DNA of 64,000 nt from Cylindrobasidium torrendii FP15055 ss-10. Lineage: Eukaryota; Basidiomycota; Agaricomycetes; Agaricales; Physalacriaceae. Below, one piece after another: positions 44,693-57,230 of the stretch. Made by a program: the position numbers and the translations under genes. The notes beneath the pieces were generated by a model, which was not told the DNA's origin, searched no databases, and worked only from the letters and a program-made list of their open reading frames with translations. Numbering within the stretch: position 1 is the stretch's first letter; every line of letters starts with the position of its first letter. Where the stretch lies: positions 44,219 through 108,218 of the forward strand of contig KN880504.1 of NCBI GenBank assembly GCA_000934385.1, given 5' to 3'.

Positions 44693-45532
44693 TCATACCT
44701 TCAACTCTCCTTTCTCTACAGCGTCCGCTAGCATCTGCACGCTGATCATCTTGATGCCCCACCTATCAGCAAAAGCCCTGCAGTCGTCTCTACGCATCAT
44801 ACTGCCCTCTTCGTTGTCGTTAACCAACTCGCAAAGAACTCCAGCAGGAGGGTGTCCAGTCAAACGGCAGAGGTCGACGCCAGATTCAGTGTGACCACGG
44901 CGCGTGAGGATACCTCCGGGGCGTGCACGCAGAGGGACGATGTGCCCGGGGCGGATAAAGTCGTCGGGCTTGCTCAAAGGGTCGGCGAGCGCACGCGCAG
45001 TCAATGCACGATCATGCGCTGAGATACCAGTCGTCGTGCCTGCGCTGCACTCAGCATCAAATAGAGAGAAGATAGAAATGGGAGTCGATGGAAGGAGCGG
45101 CACTCACCATATTTATAGTCGGTGGTGATGGTATACGCTGTCTTGTACGAGTCCTGGTTGTCCTCGACCATCATCGGCAGTCCCAGCGCTGTCACACGCT
45201 CTGGTGGGAGGCTAACACAGATATAGCCACTGCAAAAGATGGGTGAGTGAGAGTAAACAGGGAGGGCTATGGGAATAGACGCACCTGGTATGCTTGATCA
45301 TCCAGGCCATCTTCTCTGTAGTCACCGCCGCGCCCGCGATAATCAGATCTCCCTCATTCTCCCTGTTCTCATCGTCCATAACAACAAGGAAGTCGCCTGC
45401 TTTGAACGCCGCCAGCGCATCGTCCATCTCATCAAACGCAAATGTCTTGCGTGCAGGTGTATTCAAGACCTGCGTTGGGCGCCATTTTGCGCCGTTCTCG
45501 CAGTGCACGCCATTTGTTTTGAGTGCTGCCAT
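44693..45532 (-). CDS. RIB3: 3,4-dihydroxy-2-butanone-4-phosphate synthase
   Basis: Three exons (45532-45285, 45229-45108, 45039-44693) encode 238 residues. The enzyme converts ribulose 5-phosphate to formate and dihydroxybutanone phosphate, the four-carbon precursor of the riboflavin xylene ring. Family motifs: [10 protein letters not shown] (53-62, metal and substrate acids), [18 protein letters not shown], and [14 protein letters not shown] with [11 protein letters not shown]. The length is normal for a stand-alone fungal enzyme; there is no fused GTP cyclohydrolase II domain, unlike many bacterial RibBA. The start at 45532 fits the family N-terminus. No FMN riboswitch-like structure was noticed in the leader or introns. 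Confidence 0.97.
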
Positions 45533-46011
45533 CGATAGAAAGTATTTTGGATAGAGGGGGGCTAGGCTGTGGAGGAGGAAAGGCAAGAGTAAAAATCACG
45601 GTCATGGCATTATGATTCTGAATAAATACCACGCGCTAGGAGTCTGGATCGCATCAGCCGCATGTGTCAACGGTGATCGTCCTCGGTCAGCCGAAGTGCT
45701 TAACCGCCGGTTCATTGTTTGCCGTGTAAAGAGATTGATAATGTAATCCACTTCGGCCGAGATTAAGCTGGAATATCCAGTGCTCAAGCATCCTGTGTCC
45801 TCATAAACAAGGGCTGGAGGTGCTTAAGTCCACGGCCCATATCGTTTCATTCTTCTCAGCCGACACCCTGCAGAACAGCGCCTGGAATTCGGAGTATCCG
45901 CTGCTCGAACAGGTAAAAAATGCAAACTAGATGGCAATTGTGAGTATCTCCGAGCTGCACACAGAGGTGGTATCTGGGTAGTGGTATAATAATATGTACA
46001 GTTCCGTGTGT
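45533..46011. other. intergenic spacer
   Basis: 479 bases with the promoter of RIB3 and the 3' end of the decarboxylase gene. CTTCGGCCGA-like and GCCGAAG strings recur near 45692 and 45751 but form no clear element. Confidence 0.45.
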
Positions 46012-47536
46012 CTACGCATGTCGGCAAGACTCCTTCACCGACGTCCCAATCGACTCTCCGACTTGAACGAGCGTTTCCAGCGCCTTATGAGACCAGTTCA
46101 CCAAATCTATGTCAAAGCTGCATCCAAAACGTCAGTGGCCAAAATGCATACTGAGCACAAACAGACATACTTGAGCATGCCCTTCTCAAACAAGCACACA
46201 ATTGTGCTTCCACCATACCTGAAGCACCCCATCTCCTCCCCTCTCTTATACGTCTTGCCCGTCGCTGTCTTCTCCTCAAAGTCCCATACGATACTCCCAA
46301 CAAGGAGTGCCCCTACGGGGATGAATGCCATCTTCTTGCCTGTTGGTCCATGTGTCATGTACAACACCGAACGCACGTTCGCGGTCAACACATCGAACGC
46401 AGGCTGGTTTATCGCCTGAGGATTGACGGTATAGTAGTCGCCTTGGATGAGATGTGGTGGGCCGTCTATGGTGCCATCGATTGGGCAATGGAAACGGTGG
46501 TAATCCTGGGGTGCCAGACGAAAAATAGCTAGAGACGATCCGTCGAAGCGAAGGGCGGTGTCCGACGCCGGGTCGACACCCAGAAGCTCTGGAACGGTGA
46601 AATTGCGTCCTTTGACCCTGTCGAGAGAATGAACATCGAGGGGCAAGACAACAGGGGAGTAGTGCATACCATACTTGGCGTGCAATGTCAAAGGTTTGGT
46701 ATACAGCTAGGCGCGAATCCGCTGCGCTGCATATGCCGACTGGGTCGTCTGCATTGCGTACAGGACGTGCGTTGGGCTTGAGTCTCCTGCAATACGAAGT
46801 CAAAAAGCTGAAGAGAGGAGAGGCACGGGGACGCACCGGGCGAAGAAATCATTGAAGCACCGATATTTCAGAATGTCAGGTTCCAACAGCTCGTCTACGG
46901 ATAGAGAATACGTCTTGATGAATGAGGGTATATGTGTGACAGACGCTGCCGAATCGTATATTGCACCTTGCTAAATTAACCTTAAACGAAGTTCCCCGAC
47001 CTGAAATGCCAACGCACCTTTTCCGAAATCCTCTTCAGAAAGCCTCCCACTGTCTCTGTATTCAAGACAAGAATTTGCGCACGGCCATAAAACAGGAGAT
47101 GCATCCCTATTCTCGCATACAGCGGCATGCTCTCGAACACTTTCTCTCCTGTTCCCCTTGTGACGACGAAGTTGCCAAAGTGATACGAGGCTGCAAGACG
47201 CTCTAGCTCCGGTAGGAGGTCTTTCAGCCAGCCCGCCGTTCGTAGATCGACAGAATTCAGCTCTGCGCTGTCCGTGGAAGAGGAGGGGTCGGTGGCATGA
47301 ATGAGCGCCTCGAGAGCGCGCGCAAGGTCGTCCTGGTCTGTTTCCTTTAAACTGGTTTCTTGGATATCCAATTCGACTGCCTTGCCGCCGATGGAAGTTG
47401 GATGGCCGGCATTGAGGTCGCTGGGGTCAGTGACGACGACAACGGGTGGAACAGGCAAGCCCGCGGGCAGGGACCGATAAAGCTTGTACTTGAAGATATT
47501 CGGGATCGTGGGCGTAGGGATCCCGCACAGCGACAT
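46012..47536 (-). CDS. phosphatidylserine decarboxylase
   Basis: Five exons (47536-47018, 46970-46837, 46786-46670, 46617-46171, 46117-46012) encode 440 residues. It makes phosphatidylethanolamine from phosphatidylserine. The proenzyme cleaves itself inside GGST (392-395): the serine (S394) becomes the pyruvoyl group of the alpha chain. FNDFFARRLKP, WVKGRNFT, RLAPQDYHRFHCP and MTHGPTG are family hallmarks. There is no C2 domain, unlike yeast Psd2, and no obvious mitochondrial presequence. A 100-residue stretch near 55-115 is acidic and of low conservation. It resembles the short, soluble-ended fungal decarboxylases. It is divergent from the gene at 47956, with 419 bases between starts. Confidence 0.95.
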
Positions 47537-47955
47537 GGCGAGGGAGGGTTATGTGTGAATAGAGTAAACTTTCGATGAGAGAGAGAGAGAGATGATGGAT
47601 GTAAAGCAAAGGCCCTGAGAAAGTTGCGGTGGAAGGTCGCATGATGATGGCGACAGGCATGAGCTTAAATGGGCCCGCATTAGGGGCGTCACTGACAGCG
47701 CCAGGGATAAGATGGCGGGTCTGGACACACGGTTGGCCAGGCGTTTGAAGGCGCGGTGGACGAAAGTGTGAGGGCAAGAACGAGTTGTCGGCAAGTCGTA
47801 TATTGGTTGCCGCCACCGGCCACAATCCGCGGATCAAGAGATCCCCGATCACATCTGGTTTCACTCCGTCTCCGTCGTGTAGAATGCGATGCGCGCAGCA
47901 GGCTCACGGCGAACTATTTCTTACGTGACACGCGCCTCCATTGACTTCCACCATC
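47537..47955. other. divergent promoter region
   Basis: 419 bases between two divergent start codons (decarboxylase leftward, tubby-like gene rightward). It includes a (GA)n run at about 47577-47592 near the decarboxylase start. Confidence 0.5.
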
Positions 47956-49197
47956 ATGAGCCTTGACCAGAACCTATTCACGCTCGTTCTAACGCCAAAT
48001 CCCGATGATGCATCCGTCGTTGACCTCGTCGACCCAGCTGGAACGATATACTACCGCAAGCAGCGCACACCCAACTCGCCGGTCTACAGTGTCGAGGTAT
48101 ATGGTGCGTGTTCTGACGGTGTAAGTTGGCCGAATGCTGACCGAAGCCAGACTTTATGACAGAGTCATTACTGGTCAAGGCAACCGCGCCCAGTGCGACC
48201 AGCAAGACCAAGATACTCGAGTTGTACAACCCCACGAGCACCGTCGAACTCAAGTACACAGGTACTCTCACCTTCCGTTGGAGCTTCAAATGGGAAGGGT
48301 GCGCTGCCTGCCTATCCAATCTGTTGATATCGCTGATGGCAGCCTAGCCACGAATTTGAATGGAAGCGCGAAGAGTGCTACCTAATCCGCAAACCAGACC
48401 CGCCTGTGCTCGTCGCGATTACCAAGGAGCCTTCAGGCCGTCTGAAGACGCATACAGTCCAATTACTTGACTACAACATCAATCGCTTCGATATCGAGGA
48501 CCGCAAGGGACTTGAAATCACGATGCTCACCGCGCTTCTCACATTCCAAGACGCTAACGAGGCTTACCACACTCCCAATTCGTCGGATGCCTCTATCCTA
48601 CCTACTGCGCTGCGCCGGAATACGACCAAGGACGTTTCACCAACACCGACGCCTCCACCGCCTCTGCCCACGAAACCGCCTGCCAAGACGGGCGTCGACC
48701 GTGTTGCGGAACTTCAGGCGCTGCGCGGTGAGTATAACGAGGTAGTCATCGAGGACGAGTGCGATGTGGCAGACTACGCCCAGTACAGTTGGAATCTTCT
48801 CCAGGACGACGCCATCTTATTTGTCTCCATCCTGGCTTCCGACGCACCTCAAGTCCCAAAGGTCCTGCAGACAGTGGAGGAGACCAAGAGACTGCGATAT
48901 CGTGCAGCAAACATGGATGAACTGCATCAGTATGTGGTGTACGATACTTTACCCGCGAAGGGCCCGAGGAGGATCAATCTGGACAGCAAGGACAAGTATG
49001 AGGCGCCGAAGAGCATCCTTGTCCATCTCAGCAAGATTCCGATGCCTGAGCTGCAGCCAAAGCCCTCGTTGTCTTCACCTCCTGGAGGGTCGTCCGCCGG
49101 CGCGTCTGGTTCGACACTGTTGTCTGGCTCAAGTTTGTTCTGGAGACGGGATAAAGGGAAAGAGAAGGAGAGGCCCAAGGAGGACAAGAGTTTGTAG
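47956..49197 (+). CDS. hypothetical protein, possible tubby/scramblase-like fold
   Basis: Three exons (47956-48103, 48151-48298, 48348-49197) encode 381 residues. The first 200 residues look like a beta-rich single domain: LVDPAGTIYYR, VYSVEVYD, TGTLTFRWSFKWEGHEFEWKREECYLI and VAITKEP. The FEWKxxECYLI pattern resembles tubby C-terminal-like (LURP-one-related) domains common in Agaricomycetes. I rate this as a tentative resemblance. A Thr/Pro-rich linker (about 220-240) leads to a second part without known motifs. The tail is Ser/Gly-rich, then strongly charged (RRDKGKEKERPKEDK). No signal peptide or membrane segment is seen. Such domains bind phosphoinositides in other organisms; no function can be assigned here. 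Confidence 0.8.
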
Positions 49198-50656
49198 TTT
49201 GGTCCTTTCCGCTCGAACAGGCTGACTGATTGGTAACGCTGCAGAGAAGAATGTTCTCAGAAGCTCGTCCCCGAAGGTGCATTCACATCAAGTACATCCA
49301 CACCAGCCGTCGCCATCGCCGTCACAGTTGGCAAGTCCTGCCATCTATGTGGGCAAGCCACCGAAGAATCGACGTTGAAGGATGCAGAAGAACAAGTTGT
49401 TTGTATCACCACCGCTATTCAGTTATTTATTTATCATGGACACTTGGAATAACTTATGCATTTTGCCCCGCACCCACGACCATGCACTGGCACAGCAGTA
49501 CTGTAATGCCCCCGCCATTTCCTATCCTCAGCTCGGCAATAGCGGGTACCTTCTCGGGCCGGATAACCTGCAAGTGCGTGAACTCTCCATCTTCCTGATC
49601 AGTGCATTCACGAATTTATCTCTGGGAGCCAGTGGGTTCACGGTTTTTGGCCGTCACTGAGCCTCTCATTGGTAAGACTTTGAACAATGGCGCTGTCCAC
49701 GCGGAGTTGACAGTTCGGCCCGGATGTGATCGATTTCCAGGTTACCAGCTGCTTTGCTGTCTTGCAGTCGAAAAACTATGAATCTGGTCTAGCAATGGCT
49801 TCAGAACTCTTCCGCAAGTCGGAGTACCGTGTGGGGAACAAACCCACTTGACCAAGACGTTCTGCACCGCGAGCGACATCTTTTGTGGCGCCGTCGAGCG
49901 CTACTCTTGGGAGGATTCGCATTCAGGAATATTGCGACCATCATATCAAATGGGTCTTGCAACACGCTTCTTCAGATTCAAGAGGCAGCCCTGTATCGAT
50001 AAACGACCACTTTTGGGGGGGACCTTGAACCATGAAGGGAGTCTAGATTTGAGTTGCTCTGAACGAACGAACAATGGTTGCTGTTACATCTTGATAACCT
50101 CCAACAGAGAGGAATAGCCAGAAATTTATGCTTGTGTTGGGGCGCTTTACTTTGGGAAACGACCCAACGGGCATCGTCTTCGGCGTCGCCGAAGCATGGC
50201 AGTACCTTGTCTGTTCAACGCATGCCGGCTCCGCTTGTGCCCGTCACCTGCTCACTGTCGGAATCTGAACACTTGAGCCGCTAGATAGCCGCTTTCAGAT
50301 AACTGATAAATGTGTTATCGTACTGGCTAGCATTCATCAGTATCCGAGCAATAACCATTGTAAGAGCTCGATGTGGCGACGCCGAGTCGGGATACGGCAG
50401 CGGACGCACTGCACTGTGCAACGCTGTAATTTCAAAGTTTGCAAACGCTACCGTCGCTTCAAAGATATCGCAAACCCACTGAACTTTTACTGGTTTAACG
50501 CTTCAGTATTCGTGCGTTCTAGGGCCATGCACTCATTTCCTCTTTAAAGTCACACCGCAGGAAATCTACGAATTTCATGGTATATTGATACAATTCCCTT
50601 GTAAGTATTATCATTATTCATTACACGGCGAGAACTCGAGAAACGAGACGATGCAA
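49198..50656. other. intergenic region, no gene seen
   Basis: 1.46 kb between two convergent genes. Short frames near 49382-49660 have no motifs or splice context. The interval is longer than two terminators need and may hold a decayed gene, but I see nothing identifiable. Confidence 0.5.
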
Positions 50657-52014
50657 TCACTCGTCCGCAACCCAGACGACAACCTTTCCGGTGTTCTCGC
50701 CTTTTTGCAACCTCGCCATCGCCTCGCCGACCTTGTCCAGCCCGCGCGTGATCTCTTCGTTGTGCTTGATAGCGCCGGTCGCGACAAGCGGCACAAAGTC
50801 TCTGTAGAATTCCTCAGTGTACTTCGGGGCGAGGTCGGTGTACAGGAAGCCGTGGATGTGTAGGCTCTTGGCGAAAATCGAAGAGAGGTTCTGGCGGAGA
50901 GTTAGCATTGTCACTTTCGACAGAAACGGACGAGAATATACCTTGTGGGCATACTCCACACCATTGTACGACGACATAACACCACAAACAATGATGGTAC
51001 CGTGGACCTGCATGTTTGCGAGTGCAGCATCGAGGGTCGCACCACCGACGTTCTCCCAGTAGCTGGAAAACAGTTAGTGCCACAGTCGACAAAGAGCAAT
51101 CCAACATTAGCGTACATGTCAATAGGTCCCTCCTTCGCTAACACAGCGTTTGTGTCCGTGGTCTTGTAGTTGAATGCGACGTCAACACCGATCTCCTTCA
51201 TGTACGCAACCTTCTCCTCAGATCCTGCTGAGCCAATAACCCTCAAGCCGTCGCGCTTCGCAAGCTGGACAACGACGCTGCCAACAGCACCTGCAGCGGT
51301 GCTAACGAAGATGGTCTGTCCCTTCTTCGCCTTGGCGTACTCCTTGTAGCCCATGTACCCGCTACCGCCAGCAAGGCCACCAACGCCAAGCATCGCAGCG
51401 TTGGATATCGGAAGACCCGGTGGGAGGACCTGGAGAGGCGTCAAGCTGTCCGGCATGGCGACGTGGTACTCCTGGTGGCCTAGAGACTCGCAGTTAGCGA
51501 AGGAGATTACCGCGCTATGAGAGAAAGAGCGCACGCAGCAGGCCGTAGACCTTGTCGCCAGCTTTGAATCCCTCCCTCTCCGAGCGAACGACCACGGCAA
51601 TACCCAGACCATAGATACTAAGGAGCTTCGAATCAGGACCGCACCAAGCGGAAGAAGATTGCGAGAGAAACACGACTTACACTTCGCCGACTTCGTATGC
51701 AGGCTGCAAGGAGGCGTTAGTTGGGCGGCGCAAAAGGTCAGCGAAAAGACATACGAAGTACGACTTGATGTGGGTCTCACGCATTTGAAGGCGCAGGTAG
51801 GGATCAATGGAAAGCGCCAGAGTCTTCAGGAGGCAGCTGCCATTGAGCTCGACAGTGTCGATGTCGATGGTCTCCTCCTTGGTGATAAGAGTTTGGCCTG
51901 GGATGGGATAGTCTGGAGGCGATGTAAGGTTTACAAGGTTAACCAGAGCGATAGAAGTTACCCACCGGATGGAATCTCATTGAAGTAGATGGAGATGTTT
52001 CTGATAGGCGACAT
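50657..52014 (-). CDS. zinc-independent MDR NADP-dependent oxidoreductase
   Basis: Seven exons (52014-51966, 51912-51755, 51703-51681, 51617-51535, 51479-51116, 51062-50942, 50890-50657) encode 343 residues. It belongs to the medium-chain reductase superfamily, leukotriene B4 12-hydroxydehydrogenase/alkenal reductase group, which reduces alpha,beta-unsaturated aldehydes and ketones with NADPH. Recognisable parts: SIDPYLRLQMRE near the N-terminus, QEYHV, STAAGAVGSVVVQLAK (Rossmann glycine motif) and YWENVGGATLDAAL. The catalytic zinc ligands are absent, as expected. It is a normal-length cytosolic protein. A TATA box lies 64 bases upstream, so expression may be inducible, as usual for detoxification reductases. 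Confidence 0.95.
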
Positions 52015-53298
52015 GATGGTGGATGGATGAGTTTGGATGGGGAAAAGCGGATGGAAATTTAGACTTCTCTCAGCCGTCTTTATATATGAGAGTTTTTCAG
52101 GTCCTCATCTGAACGATTGAAATGAGGCCGCCGTTGCCATGTGTGAGGATCCTTGGTGACCCGGATGCATTCACCTTTCATGGAATTGTCAATTAGACCT
52201 CGGCGTGTGCGCAGTTGGATTTTCTGGAATATGTCAAAGGTCGCTATCACTTTTTGGGTGACAGGCGCCATGCGGATGGACCGATCAGGGCTCAACCCAC
52301 TCATCGCCGCCGCCCCTCCGGCCATCCCCACTCGAATTCCGCGCCACAATCCATACCCGAATCCAGCCCGAATATCCTCATGATTGAGAACACTACGAGC
52401 CTCGCCTCGACCACACCTTCTAGTAGTCATAAAGTACAATTCATAGGGAGAAACATCGGCCGTCGAATGGGTTTGACCCTTGCCTCTGACCCTCGAGTCT
52501 GAGAAAATGTAATGGTACATGTACACTGAACGTGAGAGAAAAAGGCCTTTTAAATCTCTGGCGGACTCGATGATAAAATCAAGGTTGAAAGGTCATAAGG
52601 ATATGCGGGAAACCTTCAGTATCTGGCTGGTATCTAACCGCGAATGGTTCAACTCACGATCGAGTACTCACAGCTGATTTCTCACCTTCTATACTCTCGA
52701 GTTTGTATCCAAGCGTGTGTACAGCCGTTGCATCGCATTTGGCTGGAGATTGCTGGAGGGGTCATTTTCCCGTGAGCCACACCGTTAGAACTCAGTTGAG
52801 TAACAAGACGCACCCTCCATGGGTCGTCGACCACTCAAAGGGACATCTTTTCAGCTGTAGCCTAGTATGGAAGTACAATTTTCAAATTCTGGGCTCCATG
52901 CTGGCTTGGAATCCCTGTAAACGAACGCATTATTGGAGAAGACCCATTGACCGTCCAACATACGCGAGGCGCGGTATGCCTCACTTATGTACAAGGGCAT
53001 CCCGACCCCATATGGATAGCCAAAGACCACAAGAACGAGCTTCCTGAATTAATCCTATAATGTTCTTCCTAACGGTCCTCATTGACCCAAGCTTCGGCCG
53101 AAGCGACACCTAGATTTTCTACTATCTCGTATAGGCTCTCACGATGGTCATTGATGTATGCAACACAAGTGCGCGACGACGCTCATCCTCACCGACAGAC
53201 TTCGAAGATCAAATCGTATATGTACAAGTCCGACTAGCATTGTCCATGTCCGTCCTACCACCTACATACTCAAGCACTACCGAGTAAATACTCATGGT
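52015..53298. other. intergenic region
   Basis: 1.28 kb holding the reductase promoter at the left and the aspartic protease terminator at the right. Frames at 52080-52526 on both strands lack motifs. No gene is called. Confidence 0.5.
52078..52086 (-). promoter_or_regulatory. TATA box of MDR reductase gene
   Basis: TATATAAAG on the minus strand, about 64-72 bases upstream of the start at 52014. Confidence 0.65.
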
Positions 53299-55340
53299 CT
53301 ACGCGAGCTTTGCAAGAGAGATCTTGTTCGTATCCACGTTGTGGCTGAAGTATGCATTCTTCAAGAACGTATCTCCCACCAACCACTCGTTCGCCCCACC
53401 AACGTTGCCCGCAGAGATACCCGAGATGCAGTCTGTGCCAGAGTCATCCAACGGCTGGAATGCGAGGTCCCGGGGGTCGATGGTGAATTCCTGGCCGCCG
53501 AAGGTCATAGCGACGCTGGAGTTTGTGTTGCAGGGGACGGTGAAGCTGCCGTCGCCAGCGTCAGCGGCGCCGTCAATCATCTGGTGGATGGCGGTCGCGT
53601 CGTCTTGGGGGATGACCATGAGGGTGGTGCCAGTGTCAAGGATAGCGGTGCGCCCAGTCAAACCGAGGTCTTGCCCGTCGACGCTGCCGGAGTCGATAGC
53701 AGCTTCCCAGAATCCCTGCTTGCTGACGTTATCCATTTCAACGAGGGTGTTCTTGTCGAACTTAGTCTCGTCGAGGGCGCTACGTAGCCAGGTCAGCACT
53801 GAAAGGGAAGGCGATTTGATGGGCACATACCCAAATGTGACTTCTCCGTCATTCTTCTCATCGGCAAGACGAGGAATCTTGTAGGAAGTGATGGCAGCGC
53901 TGATGAGGCCCTGGGATTTCAGTGCTTCCGGGGGTGCTAGGTCAAAATGTTAGCACATTTATCACGCAAGACAGCTCAAGACTCACTTGGGACACCCTGT
54001 TCAGACAATGTCGACTGAGCAAGACCCATGATTCCATCGAACGGTGTAGTGTCGCCAGTGAAATCCTGGCTCTCTTGGGTGGTAACGCCGAACTGGTGTC
54101 CGGTCAGCGTAAGATTTCCCATCGTAAGGTCGTCTGAGCCAATAACACCAGCCGCGGCGCCGGTGCCATACTGGATTTGCCATTGCTTGTCGGTAGCTTT
54201 GAAGGAGCCAGAAGAAGTGCTAAGGAAGTTGTGTTGGCCCTTCAAGAATAGTCTCAGCATCGTTGTTAAGCGCAGTGGGGACAAACGCACACAGTCACCG
54301 CCAGTCTCAATTGACTGACACTGGTCACTCCCGACCCACAGATCCGCAGAGCCAGAGTCCATGAGAAGAAGGAAATCCTGGGCAGGCGAGCCAATCGACA
54401 CAGTAGCCAGATAACCGACATCATTAGATCTACACAAACAGGTGAACAAGAGAGGCAGCAAGATTCGGCAAGTCATACGCACTCAATGTCCAGCCCAAGA
54501 GAATTGTCGGCAGTCGGTGTGTTGGCGGCCGTCACATCCGAAGTCACCGCGCCGCTGGCAGAGCTGCTCGCAGAAGCTCCAGTTGGAGTACCAGCAGATC
54601 CTGCGCCTGGCGACCCCGCTGACTCTGTCGCCGATGGTGTTGCTGCGCCTTGTCCGCTACCACTGGCTTTGGCACCCCCTTTGCCGCCAGATGAGCTCCC
54701 CGATGAGCTTGATTGGGAGCCCCGTCCATCAGCTTCGCCGCCGCCGAAGCCCAGCGCAGCACCTATTGCAGCTGCAAGACCTCCGTCATTTGATTTGCCT
54801 TTCTGCGCGCCGGCGAAGCCGCGGTGGTTTCCGTGAGCAAAGGAGCTGCAGAAAACTATCAGCCGAGCTTTCTCATAAACGAAAGAAGTGCTTAGACGGA
54901 CCTTGTCCCATTGAAAGCAGCTGGCACAACCACATTCGAATGACCGACGCGTATCAAGCCACGCTTGTCGTTCTCTGCATCGTCGGTATTTGGGCGCCAC
55001 ACATTGAAGCGCTTGTAGACTTGGTCCTCCTGAAGCATGGCGACGCGTCGCTCGAGATTCCGGCGGAGCGCATCATTCGAAGGCGCCTCCCTGCCTGACA
55101 TCTTTGCCAATCGCTTGAGACCGCGGTTACGGTGTTGTGTCATGCGCTGCGGAAAGGACAATTAGTTGGAGTCGTCGCAGCGGGTAATTCGCGTACGATT
55201 TGGGGGTGCACAGTGCTCTTGCTCTCGAAGCGTTGGAGTGGCATTGACACACGTTTAGCGCTCCGGATGGGGACGGCGCTCGCGGTGAGCGCGAGGATGA
55301 GGCCGGCCAGCAGCCCAAGGAAAGGAAAAGTAAGTTGCAT
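53299..55340 (-). CDS. pepsin-like aspartic protease (family A1), secreted
   Basis: Seven exons (55340-55197, 55146-54902, 54845-54483, 54429-54291, 54239-53987, 53936-53831, 53779-53299) encode 576 residues. The N-terminus is a signal peptide (hydrophobic GLLAGLILALTASAVP), followed by a basic propeptide. Residues about 145-245 form a linker dominated by Ser, Gly, Ala and Thr (SSSSGSSSGGKGG-type). The catalytic domain follows, with D275 in LLMDSGSADLWVG and D465 in AILDTGTTLM, plus the flap-side QIQYGTGAAAGVIGSDD. The cysteine pairs SDQC/GGDC and VPCN/TDCIS fit a disulfide-bonded secreted enzyme. Most fungal A1 proteases have about 400 residues, so the linker is the unusual part; it may be O-glycosylated. 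Probably an extracellular or cell-wall nutrient-acquisition protease. Confidence 0.94.
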
Positions 55341-56589
55341 GGCCCAAAGAAGGAGTGGAGGACGGTAGGCAAAGAAGGAATGCAAGGCGGAAAGCTATAA
55401 GTTATGCGTGAGGGCCAGCCTGGAAAGAAGGGAAAGAAGGTGGTTGGTGTGAACGCTGGCAAAGGCCTTTTATGTGACCAGTGGAGCTTGTTGCTACGTG
55501 GAGAGACGAGTGATCTGGGGCACGATGGCCAGCTTCAAGAATAGAACATTGAACGGGTCGATTGGTGTATTTTGAGAGGACCATACCCAATCTTAGACCT
55601 CCCAGGTCTTCTAGACACTCATCATATCCAGGCCAATAGTCAACACCCAACCCTCGACTGCACGGTCATGGAGGTGGAAAAGACAGGTCGAATTCGATTT
55701 TGTCGCAAGTCCAAATGTGTCGACTAAACACTGAGGGAATGAGCAGATGTTGCCGGGATTTATTGCTTCAGCAGTCACAGGCGGTACTCAGAGCAGTCAC
55801 GCCTGGGACGCTTATGGGATGTCCAAATTTACCCCAAATCCGCCTTTGCATTTCAACGACCTTCCGCGACCATCACTGTCTGGCAGGGCCGGCAGCTGCA
55901 CAGTCCAGGGACAGGAATGCGATGACATGAATGGTTGAAGTCAAGAGGTGAAGAGGTTGGGTTAGGTTAAGGTCACGGTTGTGAGCGCATACAGAGCGCT
56001 TCAAGCGATCACTCGCCGAGGCCGCGACCGACGACCCGCTCTTTTGCCCAAGCGTAGCGGTTCTATTTCAACGAGTGCAAATGGTCGTTCTGTTGGCTCT
56101 TTGTTTCGGGAGGCGTTCAAGCCAATCAGTTGACCAAGGCGCGAAACGACAACGCCCGGACACGGAGGTTGCCGCAGTGATTTGATCCGTTCGATCACTC
56201 CGAGATTACGCATCGCCGCTGCTTGACAATAGACTTTGCTCACGGTATGTTAGGAAGACTCTGACTTTCGGCTTCCAATCGACACCATTTCATACTCCAT
56301 TTCGGCTTTCACACACTCGGTTTCGGATGACCTCTCGTCCCCAAGCACGACCTAAACTGCCCTCTTGATAACCTTTCCAACTAAGAGCACATTTCCGACT
56401 CGTACTTCCTCTCGGACGGAAGTGTGCACAGTTGAAACGTCTGTGCGGCCGTCCACTGGCTGTTTGATACCATCACAGACAATTCGAGCCCTGGCCATTG
56501 CTGACATTTACGATGGTGGCTGCGAGCTGGCTGTATATAAGCACCTGCTCTCTAACTGACCAGGCAACCTCAATCATTGGCACCTCACA
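55341..56589. other. intergenic region
   Basis: 1.25 kb between the divergent protease and small orphan gene. No supportable coding frame. The right end carries the TATA box at 56534. Confidence 0.5.
56534..56541 (+). promoter_or_regulatory. TATA box of small orphan gene 1
   Basis: TATATAAG lies 49-56 bases before the ATG at 56590. Confidence 0.7.
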
Positions 56590-57230
56590 ATGCCCAATCC
56601 ACTCGAGCCCTTAGCAGACAAGTTCAGGTATACCCAGTATCCCAATTGCAGACTGTCGCATGCTAATCCTCACCTCAGAGGTGTGCTGGAAACGTTCCAT
56701 GGTGAGCTCTGCTACTACCTTTTCCGCATTCTTCTCAGACGCTAACCATAAACCCCTAGGCATGGGCGACTACATTCGATTCTCTAGCATGCACGCGCTC
56801 GAGACCGTCTTCAATGAGAAACCCCAGATGCGTGAGCACCGTCAACGCGCCGAAGCAGGAAAGACAGAATATTCGGGTGGCATGCTACGCACAGGCTTGG
56901 ACCCACAACACCCGTTTGAAAGAGGTGTGCTCTACGAGCGGGGCGACACCAGTGTTCCCGCTCAGAGCATGCGAAGACGACGAGCTGCAACCGTCACTGG
57001 GCCACCACTTCCACCAAGGCGCGGGACAGTAGCAGAGAGCCCACCACAAGGTTCGTTCTTTTTGGATGAAGGGATGCATGAACTAATGACCGACAGTGGC
57101 CCCGATATCGGCGCGCTCAGATGCGTCGGACAGCAGTGATGAACTGGAATATGCAGACAATGCAAGCGTTTCGAGCTACCACACTGCTCGAGGAGATAGA
57201 TTGACGGACGATGCACGGAAGAATGTCTGA
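56590..57230 (+). CDS. small orphan protein 1 of a tandem pair
   Basis: Four exons (56590-56627, 56679-56701, 56760-57050, 57097-57230) encode 161 residues. I do not know the family. The first 65 residues align by eye with the next gene: short N-terminus, then K-[FI]-[RQ]-G, [FV]HG-G--[IL]R, M--L[ED]T, then H--R-E-G--E[YF]--G. The first intron falls at the same site and phase in both. The rest is polar: a basic proline-rich stretch (SMRRRRA, PPLPPRRG) and an acidic serine-rich tail. No signal peptide or membrane helix is predicted by eye. The amphipathic N-terminal helix pattern and polar tail suggest a small, possibly stress-related, flexible protein, but this is inference. The strong TATA box implies regulated expression. 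Confidence 0.7.

Noticed and set aside
52080..52526. Minus-strand open frame of 148 codons
   Set aside because: It covers the MDR promoter and TATA box, has no motifs, and the opposite strand is equally open.
56001..56243. Minus-strand open frame of 80 codons
   Set aside because: Short, without motifs or splice partners, in an otherwise empty region.
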